A stretch of 62,484 bases of DNA from Ignavibacteria bacterium. Lineage in GTDB: Bacteria > Bacteroidota > Ignavibacteria > SZUA-365. The notes below the pieces were generated by a model that saw only the letters and a program-made list of their open reading frames with translations, did not search any database and had not been told where the DNA came from. The stretch is taken from contig JADKJW010000022.1 in assembly GCA_016720835.1 (NCBI GenBank), forward strand, positions 1-62,484, in the 5' to 3' direction. Every line of letters starts with the position of its first letter. The stretch's first letter is position 1. Below, piece by piece: positions 26,570 to 35,889 of the stretch. The translations under genes and the position numbers were made by a program.

Positions 26570-27802
26570 TCATTCCCCCCGCTGCAGATTCATGTGGGAA
26601 TGGAGGAGCAGTCCCGCTGCGAGCATGCTGGTGAGGAAGAAGGAACCGCCGTAGCTCATGAACGGGAGTGGAATGCCGACCACGGGCAGCAGACCGAGCG
26701 ACATGCCGATGTTGACGAAGGTGTGGATGAACAGTGTGGAGGTGAGTCCCAGGGCCAGGACGCTGGAAAAGTGATACGACGCGAGCCGCGCAATACGCAG
26801 GCCACGGTAGAACAGGGTTCCGAAGAGGAGGAGAATGGAGGACGCGCCGATGAAGCCGAACTCCTCCGCGGGCACGCAGAAGATGAAATCGGTCCACTGC
26901 TCAGGAACGAAGCGCAGCTGCGTCTGCGAGCCCTGCAGGAACCCCTTGCCGGTCATGCCTCCGGAACCGACGGCAACTTTGGACTGCATCACGTTGTAGC
27001 CGGCCGTCTTCGGCGCGCGCGCCGGATCCAGAAACACGGCGATGCGCGCCTTCTGGTACTCGGGTAGATGCCCGTAGAAATACTGGACGGAGAAGCCGAC
27101 GGCGAGGTTGAGCGTGACGAAGAGCAGCGCGACGCCGAGATTCTTCTTGATCAGATAGAACAGAATGGACACGAGCACCGCGACAACCAGGAAGACCCAC
27201 AGGTTCAGGATCGAGAGCACCGCGACGATCACGGGCGAAATGAAGGTGAGCACAATCACCAGGTCAATCCCGGCCCAGAAGAGCATGAGGAGGAACACGG
27301 CCCAGTAGACGAGACCGGTGCCGAAGTCCGGCTGCAGAAAGATCAGAAACCACGGGACGAAGACCATGCCGAAGGCGATGCCCACGTCCCGGAATGAGTC
27401 CAGTTTCGTGGTGGTGTCGGATAGGAAGCGCGCGAGCGCGAGCACCGTGGCGATTTTCGCGAACTCCGACGGCTGAATGCCGAAGGTGCCGATCCCGAAC
27501 CACCCCGCATTTCCTGAAACGGATTTGCCGAGAAACAGGACCAGCACCAGGGGTACGATGGACAGCGCGTAGACGAGATACGCGCTGTAATGGTAGAAGC
27601 GCGGGGGAGCGGCCGCCACGAGCACCACGAGGAGCACGCCGAGCACCGCCCAGAACACCTGCTTCTGGAATTTGACCGACATGTCCGCGCCGTGCGTCGC
27701 GCTGTAAATGGACAACAATCCCGCGGTCACCAGCGCAAGGACGGAGAACAACAGGAGGAAATCGATCCTTCCGAGGATGCCGGACAGAGGGGCGCGCCGC
27801 AT
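26570..27802 (-). CDS. rodA: Rod-shape SEDS glycosyltransferase RodA
   Basis: A 410-residue multi-pass membrane protein of the SEDS family, the peptidoglycan polymerase of the elongation machinery, working with PBP2. Typical features are the N-terminal LLSIYSATHG, the motif GIGTFGIQPSEFAKIATVLA, and the C-terminal FVNIGMSLGLLPVVGIPLPF followed by SYGG. The start codon overlaps the stop of the PBP2 gene by one base. It is the last gene of the purN-purH-mreBCD-mrdA-rodA cluster. Confidence 0.95.
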   Translation of the reverse strand: MRRAPLSGILGRIDFLLLFSVLALVTAGLLSIYSATHGADMSVKFQKQVFWAVLGVLLVVLVAAAPPRFYHYSAYLVYALSIVPLVLVLFLGKSVSGNAGWFGIGTFGIQPSEFAKIATVLALARFLSDTTTKLDSFRDVGIAFGMVFVPWFLIFLQPDFGTGLVYWAVFLLMLFWAGIDLVIVLTFISPVIVAVLSILNLWVFLVVAVLVSILFYLIKKNLGVALLFVTLNLAVGFSVQYFYGHLPEYQKARIAVFLDPARAPKTAGYNVMQSKVAVGSGGMTGKGFLQGSQTQLRFVPEQWTDFIFCVPAEEFGFIGASSILLLFGTLFYRGLRIARLASYHFSSVLALGLTSTLFIHTFVNIGMSLGLLPVVGIPLPFMSYGGSFFLTSMLAAGLLLHSHMNLQRGE

Positions 27803-29628
27803 CAGTCCGGCAGCTCCTCAGCCGCTTTCTTTTCCACGAACACGGGCGCAACCGCCGCGGTGTCGCGCGCCGCGCCGCTCCCCGGACCGGAGAGGGCGCG
27901 CCGGATGACCGAGCCTGCGACGGGCGCGGCGGTGATGCCGCCGGTGCCTCCGTTCTCGATGATGACGGCGACGGCGATCTTCGGGTTCTTGAACGGCGCA
28001 TAGCCCACGAACCACGCGTGATCGCGGCCGTGCGGATTTTGCGCGGTTCCGGTTTTTCCCGCCACCTGCGCCCCGTCGACGCGGGCCGCGAAACCCGTGC
28101 CGTTCCCGTTCACCACCCGGTACATGCCGTTCTGCACGATGCGCCAGACGCGATCGCTGATCGGCAGCTTTTCGCGTATCACCGGGATCTCCTTCCTTCC
28201 GCCGGACGTGCGGTCGATGACCGCGCGCACCGCATGGGGACGGAAATACGTACCGCCGTTGGCGAACGTGGACGTGTACGCGGCCATCTGCAGCGGCGTC
28301 GTGTTCACCTCACCCTGTCCGATGCCGAGACTGACGAGATACCCCTTGTTCCAGCGTTTCGCGTAGCGGCGATTGTAGTACGCCTCGCTCGGAAGCGTGC
28401 CCGGGTTTTCGTTCGAAATATCCATGCCGGTCTTGCGACCGAAGTGGAACATCGATCCGTAGCGCGACCACTGTTCAAAGCCGAGCTTGAAGATCAGCTT
28501 GTAGAAGAACACGTTGCACGAGGCCTCGATCGCATGCACCACATTGATGTTGCCATGCGCCCCGTGGCATTTGAACGTGGTGCCGGCGAGCGTGTATGAA
28601 CCCGGGCAGGGGATGGTGCTGTTCTCGTCGATGATCCCCTCCTGCAGGGCCGCCGCGGCGAGCATCATCTTGAACGTGGATCCGGGAGGGTAGGCCGCCA
28701 TCGAGCAGCGGTTGTACATCGGGTGGCGCTCGTCGGTGTTCAGGCGTTGCCAGACGTCCACGGGAATCCGGCCTGTCAGATCGCGCAGATCGTAATCCGG
28801 GCTGCTCGCGAAGGCGAGGATTTCCCCGTTCGACGGATCCATCGCGACGATCGCTCCGGCGCGGTTGCGCAGGATACCCTCGGCGTACGCCTGCAGACCC
28901 ATGTCCAGGGAGAGCACGAGGTCCGTCCCCTCGGCGGCGGGGATGTCCGACTGCCCGTTTTCGAAACTCTCGACCACCTTGCCGCGCGCGTTGACGGTGA
29001 AGAATCCGAAACCCTTTCGGCCACGGAGAATGTTTTCGTAGTAGGATTCGATGCCGTTGAAGCCGACGATGTCGCCGGGCTGATAATAATCACCGAGGCG
29101 CTTCAGCAGTTGCGGCGAGATTTCCTTCGTGTAGCCGAGCAGGTGCGCGAGTTTGGAGTTCATCGAATATTCACGCCGGCTCTCCACCACGAAGTTGACG
29201 CCCGGCAGTTGCGATTTGTTCTCCTCGAGCATTGCGAGCTGCTCGAAGGAGATGTCTCGCGCGATCTTCACCGGCTCGAAGGAATAGCGGCCCGCCTGGA
29301 TGATACGGTAGCGCACGAAGTTCGAGTCCACCCCGAACATGCGCCCGAGGACCGGCAGGGCCTCCCACTTGAACTCGAACGGAGTGACGGTGAGGGTATA
29401 CGACGGGTTGTTGTTCACGATCAGCTTCATGTCGCGGTCGTAAATCAGTCCGCGCATCGGCTCGCGGGCGATGCGGCGTATCGAATTGCGCTCCGCGTGC
29501 TGGCGGAACGTGTCGTATTCGATGAACTGCAGCTGGTAGAGGCGGTAACCGAGCACCGCGAGGAGCGCGAGAAACGCGCCTCCGATGAGGAGCAGCCGCC
29601 CCCGCGTGGCGAAGGAACCGTATTCCAT
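27802..29628 (-). CDS. mrdA: Penicillin-binding protein 2 (elongation transpeptidase)
   Basis: A 608-residue bitopic protein. A short cytoplasmic tail and one transmembrane helix (LLLIGGAFLALLAVLGY) precede the PBP dimerisation domain. The transpeptidase domain has SxxK as STFK near residue 315, SxN within EASCNVFFYK, and KTG as AGKTGTAQN near residue 525. It crosslinks lateral-wall peptidoglycan in the periplasm. The C-terminus extends about 40 residues past the usual end with a proline- and alanine-rich tail. It sits between mreD (3-base gap) and rodA (1-base overlap). Confidence 0.96.
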   Translation of the reverse strand: MEYGSFATRGRLLLIGGAFLALLAVLGYRLYQLQFIEYDTFRQHAERNSIRRIAREPMRGLIYDRDMKLIVNNNPSYTLTVTPFEFKWEALPVLGRMFGVDSNFVRYRIIQAGRYSFEPVKIARDISFEQLAMLEENKSQLPGVNFVVESRREYSMNSKLAHLLGYTKEISPQLLKRLGDYYQPGDIVGFNGIESYYENILRGRKGFGFFTVNARGKVVESFENGQSDIPAAEGTDLVLSLDMGLQAYAEGILRNRAGAIVAMDPSNGEILAFASSPDYDLRDLTGRIPVDVWQRLNTDERHPMYNRCSMAAYPPGSTFKMMLAAAALQEGIIDENSTIPCPGSYTLAGTTFKCHGAHGNINVVHAIEASCNVFFYKLIFKLGFEQWSRYGSMFHFGRKTGMDISNENPGTLPSEAYYNRRYAKRWNKGYLVSLGIGQGEVNTTPLQMAAYTSTFANGGTYFRPHAVRAVIDRTSGGRKEIPVIREKLPISDRVWRIVQNGMYRVVNGNGTGFAARVDGAQVAGKTGTAQNPHGRDHAWFVGYAPFKNPKIAVAVIIENGGTGGITAAPVAGSVIRRALSGPGSGAARDTAAVAPVFVEKKAAEELPD

Positions 29629-29631
29629 GAT

Positions 29632-30150
29632 CTATTCCTGAACGTCGATTCTGTGCGCGATCCGTGACAGGATAAGCACGGAGACCGACGTGAAAACAGT
29701 CGAATAGATCGCCCCCCCCACGCCGTGCTCCAGGAGAGCGGAGAAGAATTGCTGGTCGAGCGTCCGGAAATACGCGAGCAGCGACAGGAGGTTGTGGAGG
29801 ACGCCGAGCGCGAGCGCGGCGAGGACAAAGCGGGGAGTGCGAAGCACTTCCCCCGGATGCTCCTCGTCCAGGAGGTACCCCGCGGCGAAGCCCGTGATCG
29901 TCTTGGCGAGGGCGAAGAGCCCGACCACCTCGCCGAGGCCGAGGTCGATCACGAGGCCGGCGCAGAATCCCACCACGGCGCCGGTGAGCCGGCCGCGCCG
30001 CGCCGCGACGAACAGCAGACCGACAAGCACGAAGTCCGGAACGACCGGACCGATGGCGATGAGCGGCGCAAGCATGATCTGCAGCGCGACGAGGCCGGCC
30101 ATGAGCATCGCGTCGCGCAACACCGCGCGCGGAATCGGCGGCGGCATCAC
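29632..30150 (-). CDS. mreD: Rod-shape-determining protein MreD
   Basis: A 172-residue hydrophobic protein with five or six predicted membrane helices. MreD is poorly conserved, and the call rests on size, the PDFVLVGLLFVAARRGRLTG block with a following GLVIDLGLGE (a typical MreD pattern), and position between mreC (4-base overlap) and mrdA. It is part of the MreBCD scaffold linking cytoplasmic MreB to wall synthases. Confidence 0.9.
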   Translation of the reverse strand: MMPPPIPRAVLRDAMLMAGLVALQIMLAPLIAIGPVVPDFVLVGLLFVAARRGRLTGAVVGFCAGLVIDLGLGEVVGLFALAKTITGFAAGYLLDEEHPGEVLRTPRFVLAALALGVLHNLLSLLAYFRTLDQQFFSALLEHGVGGAIYSTVFTSVSVLILSRIAHRIDVQE

Positions 30151-30986
30151 CGGACTCCCTGCGGCAGCGCGCGCTGCTCGAGGGCCTGCTGCTCGGCGCG
30201 CGGGGCGAATCGTATCACGAACACGCGCTCGAGCTTCTGGAACTGCACATGCGGCTGGACGTCGATCGCGCTGAACACCCCGCGCTCGCCGGGACCGATG
30301 AACGTGACGGTGCCGACCGGGATATCCGGCGGGAACGTGTTGCTGTACTCCGAGGTGATGATCGTGTCGCCGAGCCGGATGTCCGCGGTCTTGACGATGT
30401 TCTGCAGCGCGAGTTTCTCGCCCAGACGCCAGGCGATGATGCCGTCGATGCGGGAGCGTGAAACCTTCACCGTCGCGCGGAAATCCTTCGTGATCGCGAG
30501 CTGTACGATGGCGTAGCCGCGGCTCACCGCGATCACCTTGCCGACGAGTCCGCGCTCGGTGACGACGGGCATGCGCACGCGCACGCTGTCGGCCTCCCCG
30601 ACGTTGATCGTCAGCGTCGCGGTTCCCGGCGCGAAGGTCTTTCCGACCACCTCGGCGGGCACGAGCGACTGGGACGAGCGCTCCATGAAGCCGATCATCG
30701 CGCGCAACTCGGCGTTCTCCTGCTTCACGCGGCGCAGCTGCAGCAGCTCCTCCATCAGCTCCATGTTGATGGTGCGCAATGATGCGTTTTCATTGCGCGC
30801 GGAGAGCATCGAGGATACCCATCCCGTCGACGACTGCAGCGTCGCCACCGCTCCCACGGTGAGCGAGCGGAGCACCTGGATCTGCGGACTGTCGCTGTGC
30901 GCGATCAGGAAGATCGAAACGAGGGACAACGCCGTCGCGACGACGTAGTCCTTGAAGGTTTCAATGAATCGGAGGAGGGAATGCAT
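30147..30986 (-). CDS. mreC: Rod-shape-determining protein MreC
   Basis: A 279-residue bitopic protein: one N-terminal helix (residues ~14-30), a coiled coil (about 63-95, SLRTINMELMEELLQLRRVK), then a periplasmic double beta-barrel domain with GLVGKVIAVSRGYAIVQLAI and DTIITSEYSNTFPPDIPVG. It links MreB to PBP2. It begins 27 bases after mreB and overlaps mreD by 4 bases. Confidence 0.95.
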   Translation of the reverse strand: MHSLLRFIETFKDYVVATALSLVSIFLIAHSDSPQIQVLRSLTVGAVATLQSSTGWVSSMLSARNENASLRTINMELMEELLQLRRVKQENAELRAMIGFMERSSQSLVPAEVVGKTFAPGTATLTINVGEADSVRVRMPVVTERGLVGKVIAVSRGYAIVQLAITKDFRATVKVSRSRIDGIIAWRLGEKLALQNIVKTADIRLGDTIITSEYSNTFPPDIPVGTVTFIGPGERGVFSAIDVQPHVQFQKLERVFVIRFAPRAEQQALEQRALPQGVR

Positions 30987-31013
30987 GGTCCCGCATCAGC
31001 CGGCGGATGGCGT

Positions 31014-32039
31014 TCAGTACTTCTTGCCCTTGAGGATGACCTTGCTGTATTTCGTCAGATTCTCCATGATGGCGCCGGCTCCGCGCACCACGGCGGTCAG
31101 CGGATCTTCCGCGACGTGCACCGGAAGGTGGGTTTCCTGGCGGATCAGCGTGTCGAGTCCCTTGAGCAGCGCGCCGCCGCCTGTGAGCATGATGCCACGG
31201 TCCAGGATGTCCGCCGCGAGTTCCGGCGGCGTCCGCTCGAGCGTGGTCTTCACGGCCTCGACGATGATGGCGATCGGCTCCTGCAAGGCTTCGCGGATCT
31301 CGGTGGAGGACGCCTCGACGGTGGTCGGGAGGCCGCCGATGAGGTCGCGGCCCTTCACGCGCACGGCGAGCTCCTGCTTCAACGGCACGGCGGATCCGAC
31401 CTCGCACTTGATGATTTCCGCGGTGCGCTCGCCGATGAGGAGGTTGTGATTCTTCTTGAAGTGCGTGATGATGGCGTTGTTGAGCTCGTCGCCCGCGATG
31501 CGGATCGACTCCTCCTGCACGATGCCGCTGAGGGCGATGACGGCGATTTCGGTGGTGCCGCCGCCGATGTCGATGATCATGTCGCCGACGGGCGCGTCCA
31601 CCTGCAGCCCGATGCCGATGGCCGCCGCCATGGGTTCCGCGACGAGGTAGACTTCCTTTGCGCCCGCGTGCTCGCCGCTGTCGCGCACGGCGCGCTTCTC
31701 GACCTCGGTGATGCCGCTCGGCACGGAGATGACGATGCGGCGGCTTTGCACCCAGCTCGTGGAGATTTTCTTGATGAAGGCGCGGAGCATGCCCTCGGCG
31801 ATTTCGAAGTCCGCGATCACGCCGTCGCGCATCGGCCGGATGACCTGGAGGTCGCGATGCGTCTTGCCCTGCATCTCCCGCGCGTCGTTGCCGATGGCGA
31901 TGATCTTCTTGGTGTTGACGTCGAAAGCGACGATGGACGGCTCGCTGAGGACCACGCCCTTGCCCTTCACCCAGATGAGCGTGTTGGCGGTGCCGAGGTC
32001 GATGGCGATATCGTTGGCGAAAAGGCTGAACAATCCCAT
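31014..32039 (-). CDS. mreB: Rod-shape-determining protein MreB
   Basis: A 341-residue bacterial actin homologue. The ATP-site segments are visible: IAIDLGTANTLIWVKGKGVV (phosphate 1), DIGGGTTEIAVIALSGIV (phosphate 2) and IMLTGGGALLKGLDTLI (adenosine motif). The N-terminal GLFSLFAND resembles the usual membrane-binding start. The frame is open upstream into purH, but conservation starts at the ATG at 32039, 16 bases after the purH stop. It forms filaments under the membrane that direct lateral wall growth. Confidence 0.97.
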   Translation of the reverse strand: MGLFSLFANDIAIDLGTANTLIWVKGKGVVLSEPSIVAFDVNTKKIIAIGNDAREMQGKTHRDLQVIRPMRDGVIADFEIAEGMLRAFIKKISTSWVQSRRIVISVPSGITEVEKRAVRDSGEHAGAKEVYLVAEPMAAAIGIGLQVDAPVGDMIIDIGGGTTEIAVIALSGIVQEESIRIAGDELNNAIITHFKKNHNLLIGERTAEIIKCEVGSAVPLKQELAVRVKGRDLIGGLPTTVEASSTEIREALQEPIAIIVEAVKTTLERTPPELAADILDRGIMLTGGGALLKGLDTLIRQETHLPVHVAEDPLTAVVRGAGAIMENLTKYSKVILKGKKY

Positions 32040-32055
32040 GCGTGTCGTGTCCGTG

Positions 32056-33597
32056 TCAGTGTTTGAAATGGCGGATGCCCGTGAACAGCATGGCGATTCC
32101 ATGCTCGTCGGCCGCGGCAATGACGTCTTCGTCGCGGACGGATCCGCCCGGCTGTATGACCGCCGTGGCGCCCGCCTCGATGGCCGCGAGGAGACCGTCG
32201 GCGAAGGGGAAGAACGCGTCCGATGCAACAACGGATCCCCGGAGGTCGAGGTCCGCCCGTTGCGCCTTCATGACCGCGATCGTGCTGGAATCGACGCGCG
32301 ACATCTGGCCGGCTCCGACGCCGAGGGTCTTGCGCGCGTTGGTGTAGACGATGGCGTTCGATTTGACGTGTTTCGCCACCTTCCATGCGAACGCGAGCGC
32401 CGCGCGTTCCTCCGCGCCCGGTTCCCGCTTTGTCACGACGCGCCAGGAGGCCGGATCCTCCTCGGGCGCATCGACGGTCTGACAAAGATAACCATTTGCG
32501 ACGGTTTTTATGTCCCATGCGGTTGTCGAGGATACCCGGTTCCGCTGAAGCAACAGACGCCGGTCCTTTTTCTTTCGCAGCATCGCGAGCGCCTCGTCGC
32601 TGAAACCGGGTGCGATGATGACTTCCGTGAAGATCTCGTTGAGCGTTTGCGCGAACGCGGCGTCGACATCGCGGTTGACCGCGATGATGCCCCCGAATGC
32701 CGAGACCGGATCTGTCGTGAACGCTTCCCGATAGGCCTCGTGCACCGTGGCCGCCACGGCGCAGCCGCAGGGATTCGTGTGTTTGATGATCGCCGCGGCC
32801 GGCTCCGAGAATTCTTCGACGAGCGCGGCGGCCGCCTGGATATCGACGATGTTGTTGAAGGAGAGCTCCTTGCCGTGGAGCTTCTCGAAGATCTCGAAGA
32901 AGCCCCCGTACAGCGCGGCCTGCTGATGAGGATTTTCCCCGTAACGCAGCGTATGCGTCCGCGGCGACACGAGTCGCAGACTGTCCGGCAGCGACGCCGG
33001 CTCGTCGCCACGCAACTGCGCATCGAGATAGGCGCTGACTGCCGCATCGTAGGCCGCCGTGCGGCTGAAGGCTTTCAGCGCGAGCCGGCTGCGCGTCGCG
33101 AGGGAGATGCCGCCGCTGTTCTCGATCTCCGTCCAGACCGTCTCGTAATCCGCGGGATCGCAGATGACGGTCACTGACGTGTGATTCTTCGAGGCGGAAC
33201 GGAGCATGGCGGGTCCGCCGATGTCGATCTGCTCGATGCATTCGGCGTACGGCGCGCCCGATGCGACGGTTTCTTCAAAGGGATACAGATTCACCACGAT
33301 CATGTCGATGCGGCCGATACCATGCGCTTCCAGCGTTTCCATGTGCAGGGGAAGATCCCGTCTGGCGAGGAGGCCGCCATGAATGAACGGATGCAGGGTC
33401 TTCACCCGGCCGTCGAGCATTTCGGGGAAGCCGGTGACTTCGTCGATCTTCTTCACCGGCACTCCTGCGCCATGCAGCGACGCGTAGGTCCCTCCCGTGG
33501 AGATCAGCTGCACCCCCATGGAGACGAGTTTTTTCGCGAATTCGATGATGCCGGTCTTGTCGGAAACGCTCAGGAGAGCACTGCTGATCTGGTCCAT
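32056..33597 (-). CDS. purH: Bifunctional AICAR formyltransferase / IMP cyclohydrolase
   Basis: A 513-residue enzyme that performs the last two steps of IMP synthesis. The N-terminal MGS-like cyclohydrolase domain (about 1-145) has ALLSVSDKTGIIEFAKKLV, STGGTYASL and EMLDGRVKTLHP. The C-terminal transformylase domain has LRYGENPHQQAALY, FNNIVDIQAAAALV and KHTNPCGCAVA, and ends AIMLFTGIRHFKH. Length is typical. It starts 12 bases after purN and is followed 16 bases later by mreB. Confidence 0.97.
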   Translation of the reverse strand: MDQISSALLSVSDKTGIIEFAKKLVSMGVQLISTGGTYASLHGAGVPVKKIDEVTGFPEMLDGRVKTLHPFIHGGLLARRDLPLHMETLEAHGIGRIDMIVVNLYPFEETVASGAPYAECIEQIDIGGPAMLRSASKNHTSVTVICDPADYETVWTEIENSGGISLATRSRLALKAFSRTAAYDAAVSAYLDAQLRGDEPASLPDSLRLVSPRTHTLRYGENPHQQAALYGGFFEIFEKLHGKELSFNNIVDIQAAAALVEEFSEPAAAIIKHTNPCGCAVAATVHEAYREAFTTDPVSAFGGIIAVNRDVDAAFAQTLNEIFTEVIIAPGFSDEALAMLRKKKDRRLLLQRNRVSSTTAWDIKTVANGYLCQTVDAPEEDPASWRVVTKREPGAEERAALAFAWKVAKHVKSNAIVYTNARKTLGVGAGQMSRVDSSTIAVMKAQRADLDLRGSVVASDAFFPFADGLLAAIEAGATAVIQPGGSVRDEDVIAAADEHGIAMLFTGIRHFKH

Positions 33598-33609
33598 GGT
33601 GGGATATCC

Positions 33610-34227
33610 TCAGGATAGGTGCGTGGTGCGAAGCCCGTTGACGACGACGCGCCGGGTCGCGAAAAGCTGCAATGCTTCTGTGTACATCTCATGCTCGACG
33701 GCGAGCACGCGGTCGGCGAGGCTCGCGGGAGTGTCCGTATCCTCCACCGGAACGACGCGTTGCATGACGATCGGGCCTCGATCGTATTCCTCGCTGACGA
33801 GATGAATGGTGGCGCCGCTGAATTTTGCTCCCGACGCGATGACGGCGTCATGCACGTGATGGCCGTACATGCCCTTCCCTCCGAAAGAGGGCAGGAGAGC
33901 GGGATGGATGTTGACGATGCGCTCGTGAAATGCGCGGACAACCTCGGCGGGAATGAGCAGCAGGTAGCCGCAGAGCGCGACAAAATCCGCGCCGTGTTCG
34001 TGCAGGAGCGCCGTCAGAGCCGCTCCGTACCCTGCGGCGGCGCGTTCTTCGCGCGTTTCGACGATGGTTGGGAAGCCCGCCTCGCGCGCATACGCCAGTG
34101 CTCCCGCCGCGGCGTTGCTGCTCACGACGAGGCATATCCGGGCATCGAGTCGGCCTTCGCGGCATGCGCGCTCTATGGCTCGGAAATTCGTTCCGTTCCC
34201 GGAAACAAATATGGCGAGATTTAGCAC
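33610..34227 (-). CDS. purN: Phosphoribosylglycinamide formyltransferase
   Basis: A 205-residue enzyme (from the GTG at 34227) that formylates GAR using 10-formyl-THF. Family blocks include LAIFVSGNGTNFRAI, CGYLLLIPAEVVRAF, NIHPALLPSFGGKGMYGHHV with the catalytic Asn-His, and GATIHLVSEEYDRGPIVMQ with the catalytic Asp. An in-frame ATG at 34293 would add 22 non-conserved residues and would overlap the divergent cysteine desulfurase start. The GTG gives the usual length and leaves room for a promoter between the two genes, so it is preferred. Confidence 0.92.
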   Translation of the reverse strand: MLNLAIFVSGNGTNFRAIERACREGRLDARICLVVSSNAAAGALAYAREAGFPTIVETREERAAAGYGAALTALLHEHGADFVALCGYLLLIPAEVVRAFHERIVNIHPALLPSFGGKGMYGHHVHDAVIASGAKFSGATIHLVSEEYDRGPIVMQRVVPVEDTDTPASLADRVLAVEHEMYTEALQLFATRRVVVNGLRTTHLS

Positions 34228-34291
34228 TTTTCGTCCGAAAACTTCATCTTTAAAGGTACGGAATTGCTGTGGATCAATCAACGAAGCCGCC
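34228..34291. promoter_or_regulatory. Putative divergent promoter region between purN and the cysteine desulfurase gene
   Basis: A 64-base, AT-richer gap between divergent genes. On the minus strand TTG, 20 bases, then TACCTTTA resembles the Bacteroidota -33/-7 pattern (TTTG ... TAnnTTTG) and would start transcription just before the purN GTG. The plus-strand partner is less clear. This is a pattern match only. Confidence 0.3.
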
Positions 34292-35462
34292 ATGAACACT
34301 CCGACGCCGATCTACCTCGACTATCAGTCCACAACGCCCGTGGATCCGCGCGTTCGCGAGGCCATGCTTCCCGCGCTCGCGGAGTGGTTCGGAAATCCGT
34401 CCAGTTCCCAGCATGCCTACGGGTGGACCGCGCGAGGCTGTCGCCCAGGCACGGGAACGCGTCGCGGCGCTGATCCATGCCGACGCTGCGGAGATCATCT
34501 TCACAAGCTGCGCGACGGAATCCAACAATCTCGCGCTCAAGGGTGTCGCGGAAACCTTCGCCATGAAGGGCGACCATGTCATCGTGTCCGCGATCGAGCA
34601 TGCCTCGGTGCTTGAAACTGTCCGGCGCATGGAGAGGCAGGGGAAACGGGTGACCGTCATCGGTGTCGACCGGCTCGGCCGCGTCGATCCGGAAAGCGTC
34701 CGCGCCGCGCTGACACCCCGCACCATCCTCGTCTCGATCATGCACGCCAGCAATGAGATCGGCACGATACAGGATATCGAAGCCATCGGGGGCATCTGCC
34801 GCGAGGCGGGCGTGCTGTTGCATTGCGATGCCGCCCAATCCGCGTCAAAAATTCCCGTCGATGTGCGCGTGATGCAGGTGGACCTCCTCTCGCTCAGCGC
34901 GCACAAGATGTACGGACCGAAAGGCGTCGGCGCGCTGTTCATTCGCGCCATGAAACCAGGTCTGCGGCGCGCTCCGCTGCTGGACGGCGGGGGACAGGAG
35001 GATGGGCTGCGGTCGGGAACGCTGAACGTGCCGGGCATCATCGGCTTCGGCGCCGCGGCCGCCATCGCGCGCGACGAGCTCGGGGACGCCCCGTTCCGCA
35101 TCGCGCGGCTGCGTGACGCGCTTCAGGGACGCATCGAGACCGGATGCAGCGGAGCGGCGGTCAACGGCGATCCTGCCCGGCGGCTTCCCGACAATCTGAG
35201 TGTGCGCTTCGAGGGGATTCCGGCCGCCTCGCTGTTGCGGGCGCTTCGCGGGCTCGCCGTCTCCAGCGGCTCGGCGTGCAGTTCCGAGAGCGGTGAAACG
35301 TCGCACGTGCTCGCGGCCATCGGTTTGGAGAAGGATGCCGCCGCCAGTACTTTGCGTATCAGTCTCGGGCGCATGACCTCTCCCGGCGATGTCGAGACAG
35401 CGGCGAAGGCCGTCGAGTCCGCCGTCCGTGAAGTTCGCGCGCGGCTGCGCGGCGGGGAATGA
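34292..35462 (+). CDS. Cysteine desulfurase (NifS/IscS family), frame break near 34433
   Basis: About 390 residues once a 2-base loss is restored. The first frame reads IYLDYQSTTPVDPRVREAML ... NPSSSQHAYGWTA. The second continues EAVAQARERVAALIHADAAE. Restoring one CG to the run at 34430-34434 gives WTAREAV, as the family expects. PLP-enzyme features follow: the AHKMYGPKG lysine (about residue 206), a CDAAQS motif, and the sulfur-accepting cysteine in SGSACSSES (about residue 330). It takes sulfur from cysteine for Fe-S clusters and thiolation. The IscA/ErpA-type gene two positions downstream supports an Fe-S role. Confidence 0.9.
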
Positions 35463-35507
35463 CAGGGCAGACACAGCATTTCGAATCATATACCCAGGAG
35501 GACGGGA

Positions 35508-35822
35508 ATGGCTTCCCCAACCATCATCGGCAAGGAAATCGCGCTCTTCGACTTCATGAAGGCGAGCGGTTTCCCGATTTTCCATCGATCGAACATGTTT
35601 CTGCGCGACATCGAGTACGGCATACGCGACTTCTTCCGTGCCACCGAGAAGATTGACATCGGCTCGCGCCAGGCGGACATCCTCGGCGACGAGTTGATCC
35701 GCGATCTTGAAGTCAAGGGAATGCTCATCCGCCAGAGCGCGTCGCAGTGGCTGCTGAACAACGAGAAATATCTCAATCCGCCGAAGGTGGAAGAGAAAAA
35801 GGCGGAACCCGCGGCGGCATGA
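35508..35822 (+). CDS. Small protein of unknown function in the Fe-S gene cluster
   Basis: A 104-residue cytoplasmic protein with a good ribosome-binding site (AGGAGG, 7 bases before the ATG). There are no cysteines, signal peptide or membrane helix. It looks helical, with a conserved-looking block GIRDFFRATEKIDIGSRQAD followed by ILGDELIRDLEVKGMLIRQS, and a lysine/glutamate/alanine-rich tail. It could be a small winged-helix-like or adaptor protein. It lies between the cysteine desulfurase and the IscA/ErpA-type carrier, but I do not recognise a family, and no function should be assumed. Confidence 0.72.
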   Translation: MASPTIIGKEIALFDFMKASGFPIFHRSNMFLRDIEYGIRDFFRATEKIDIGSRQADILGDELIRDLEVKGMLIRQSASQWLLNNEKYLNPPKVEEKKAEPAAA

Positions 35823-35889
35823 TCGGTGTTCTTACCTCCAGAAGGACTGTTTCAGTCATCGACACACCATCACACGAAAGGAATACAGC

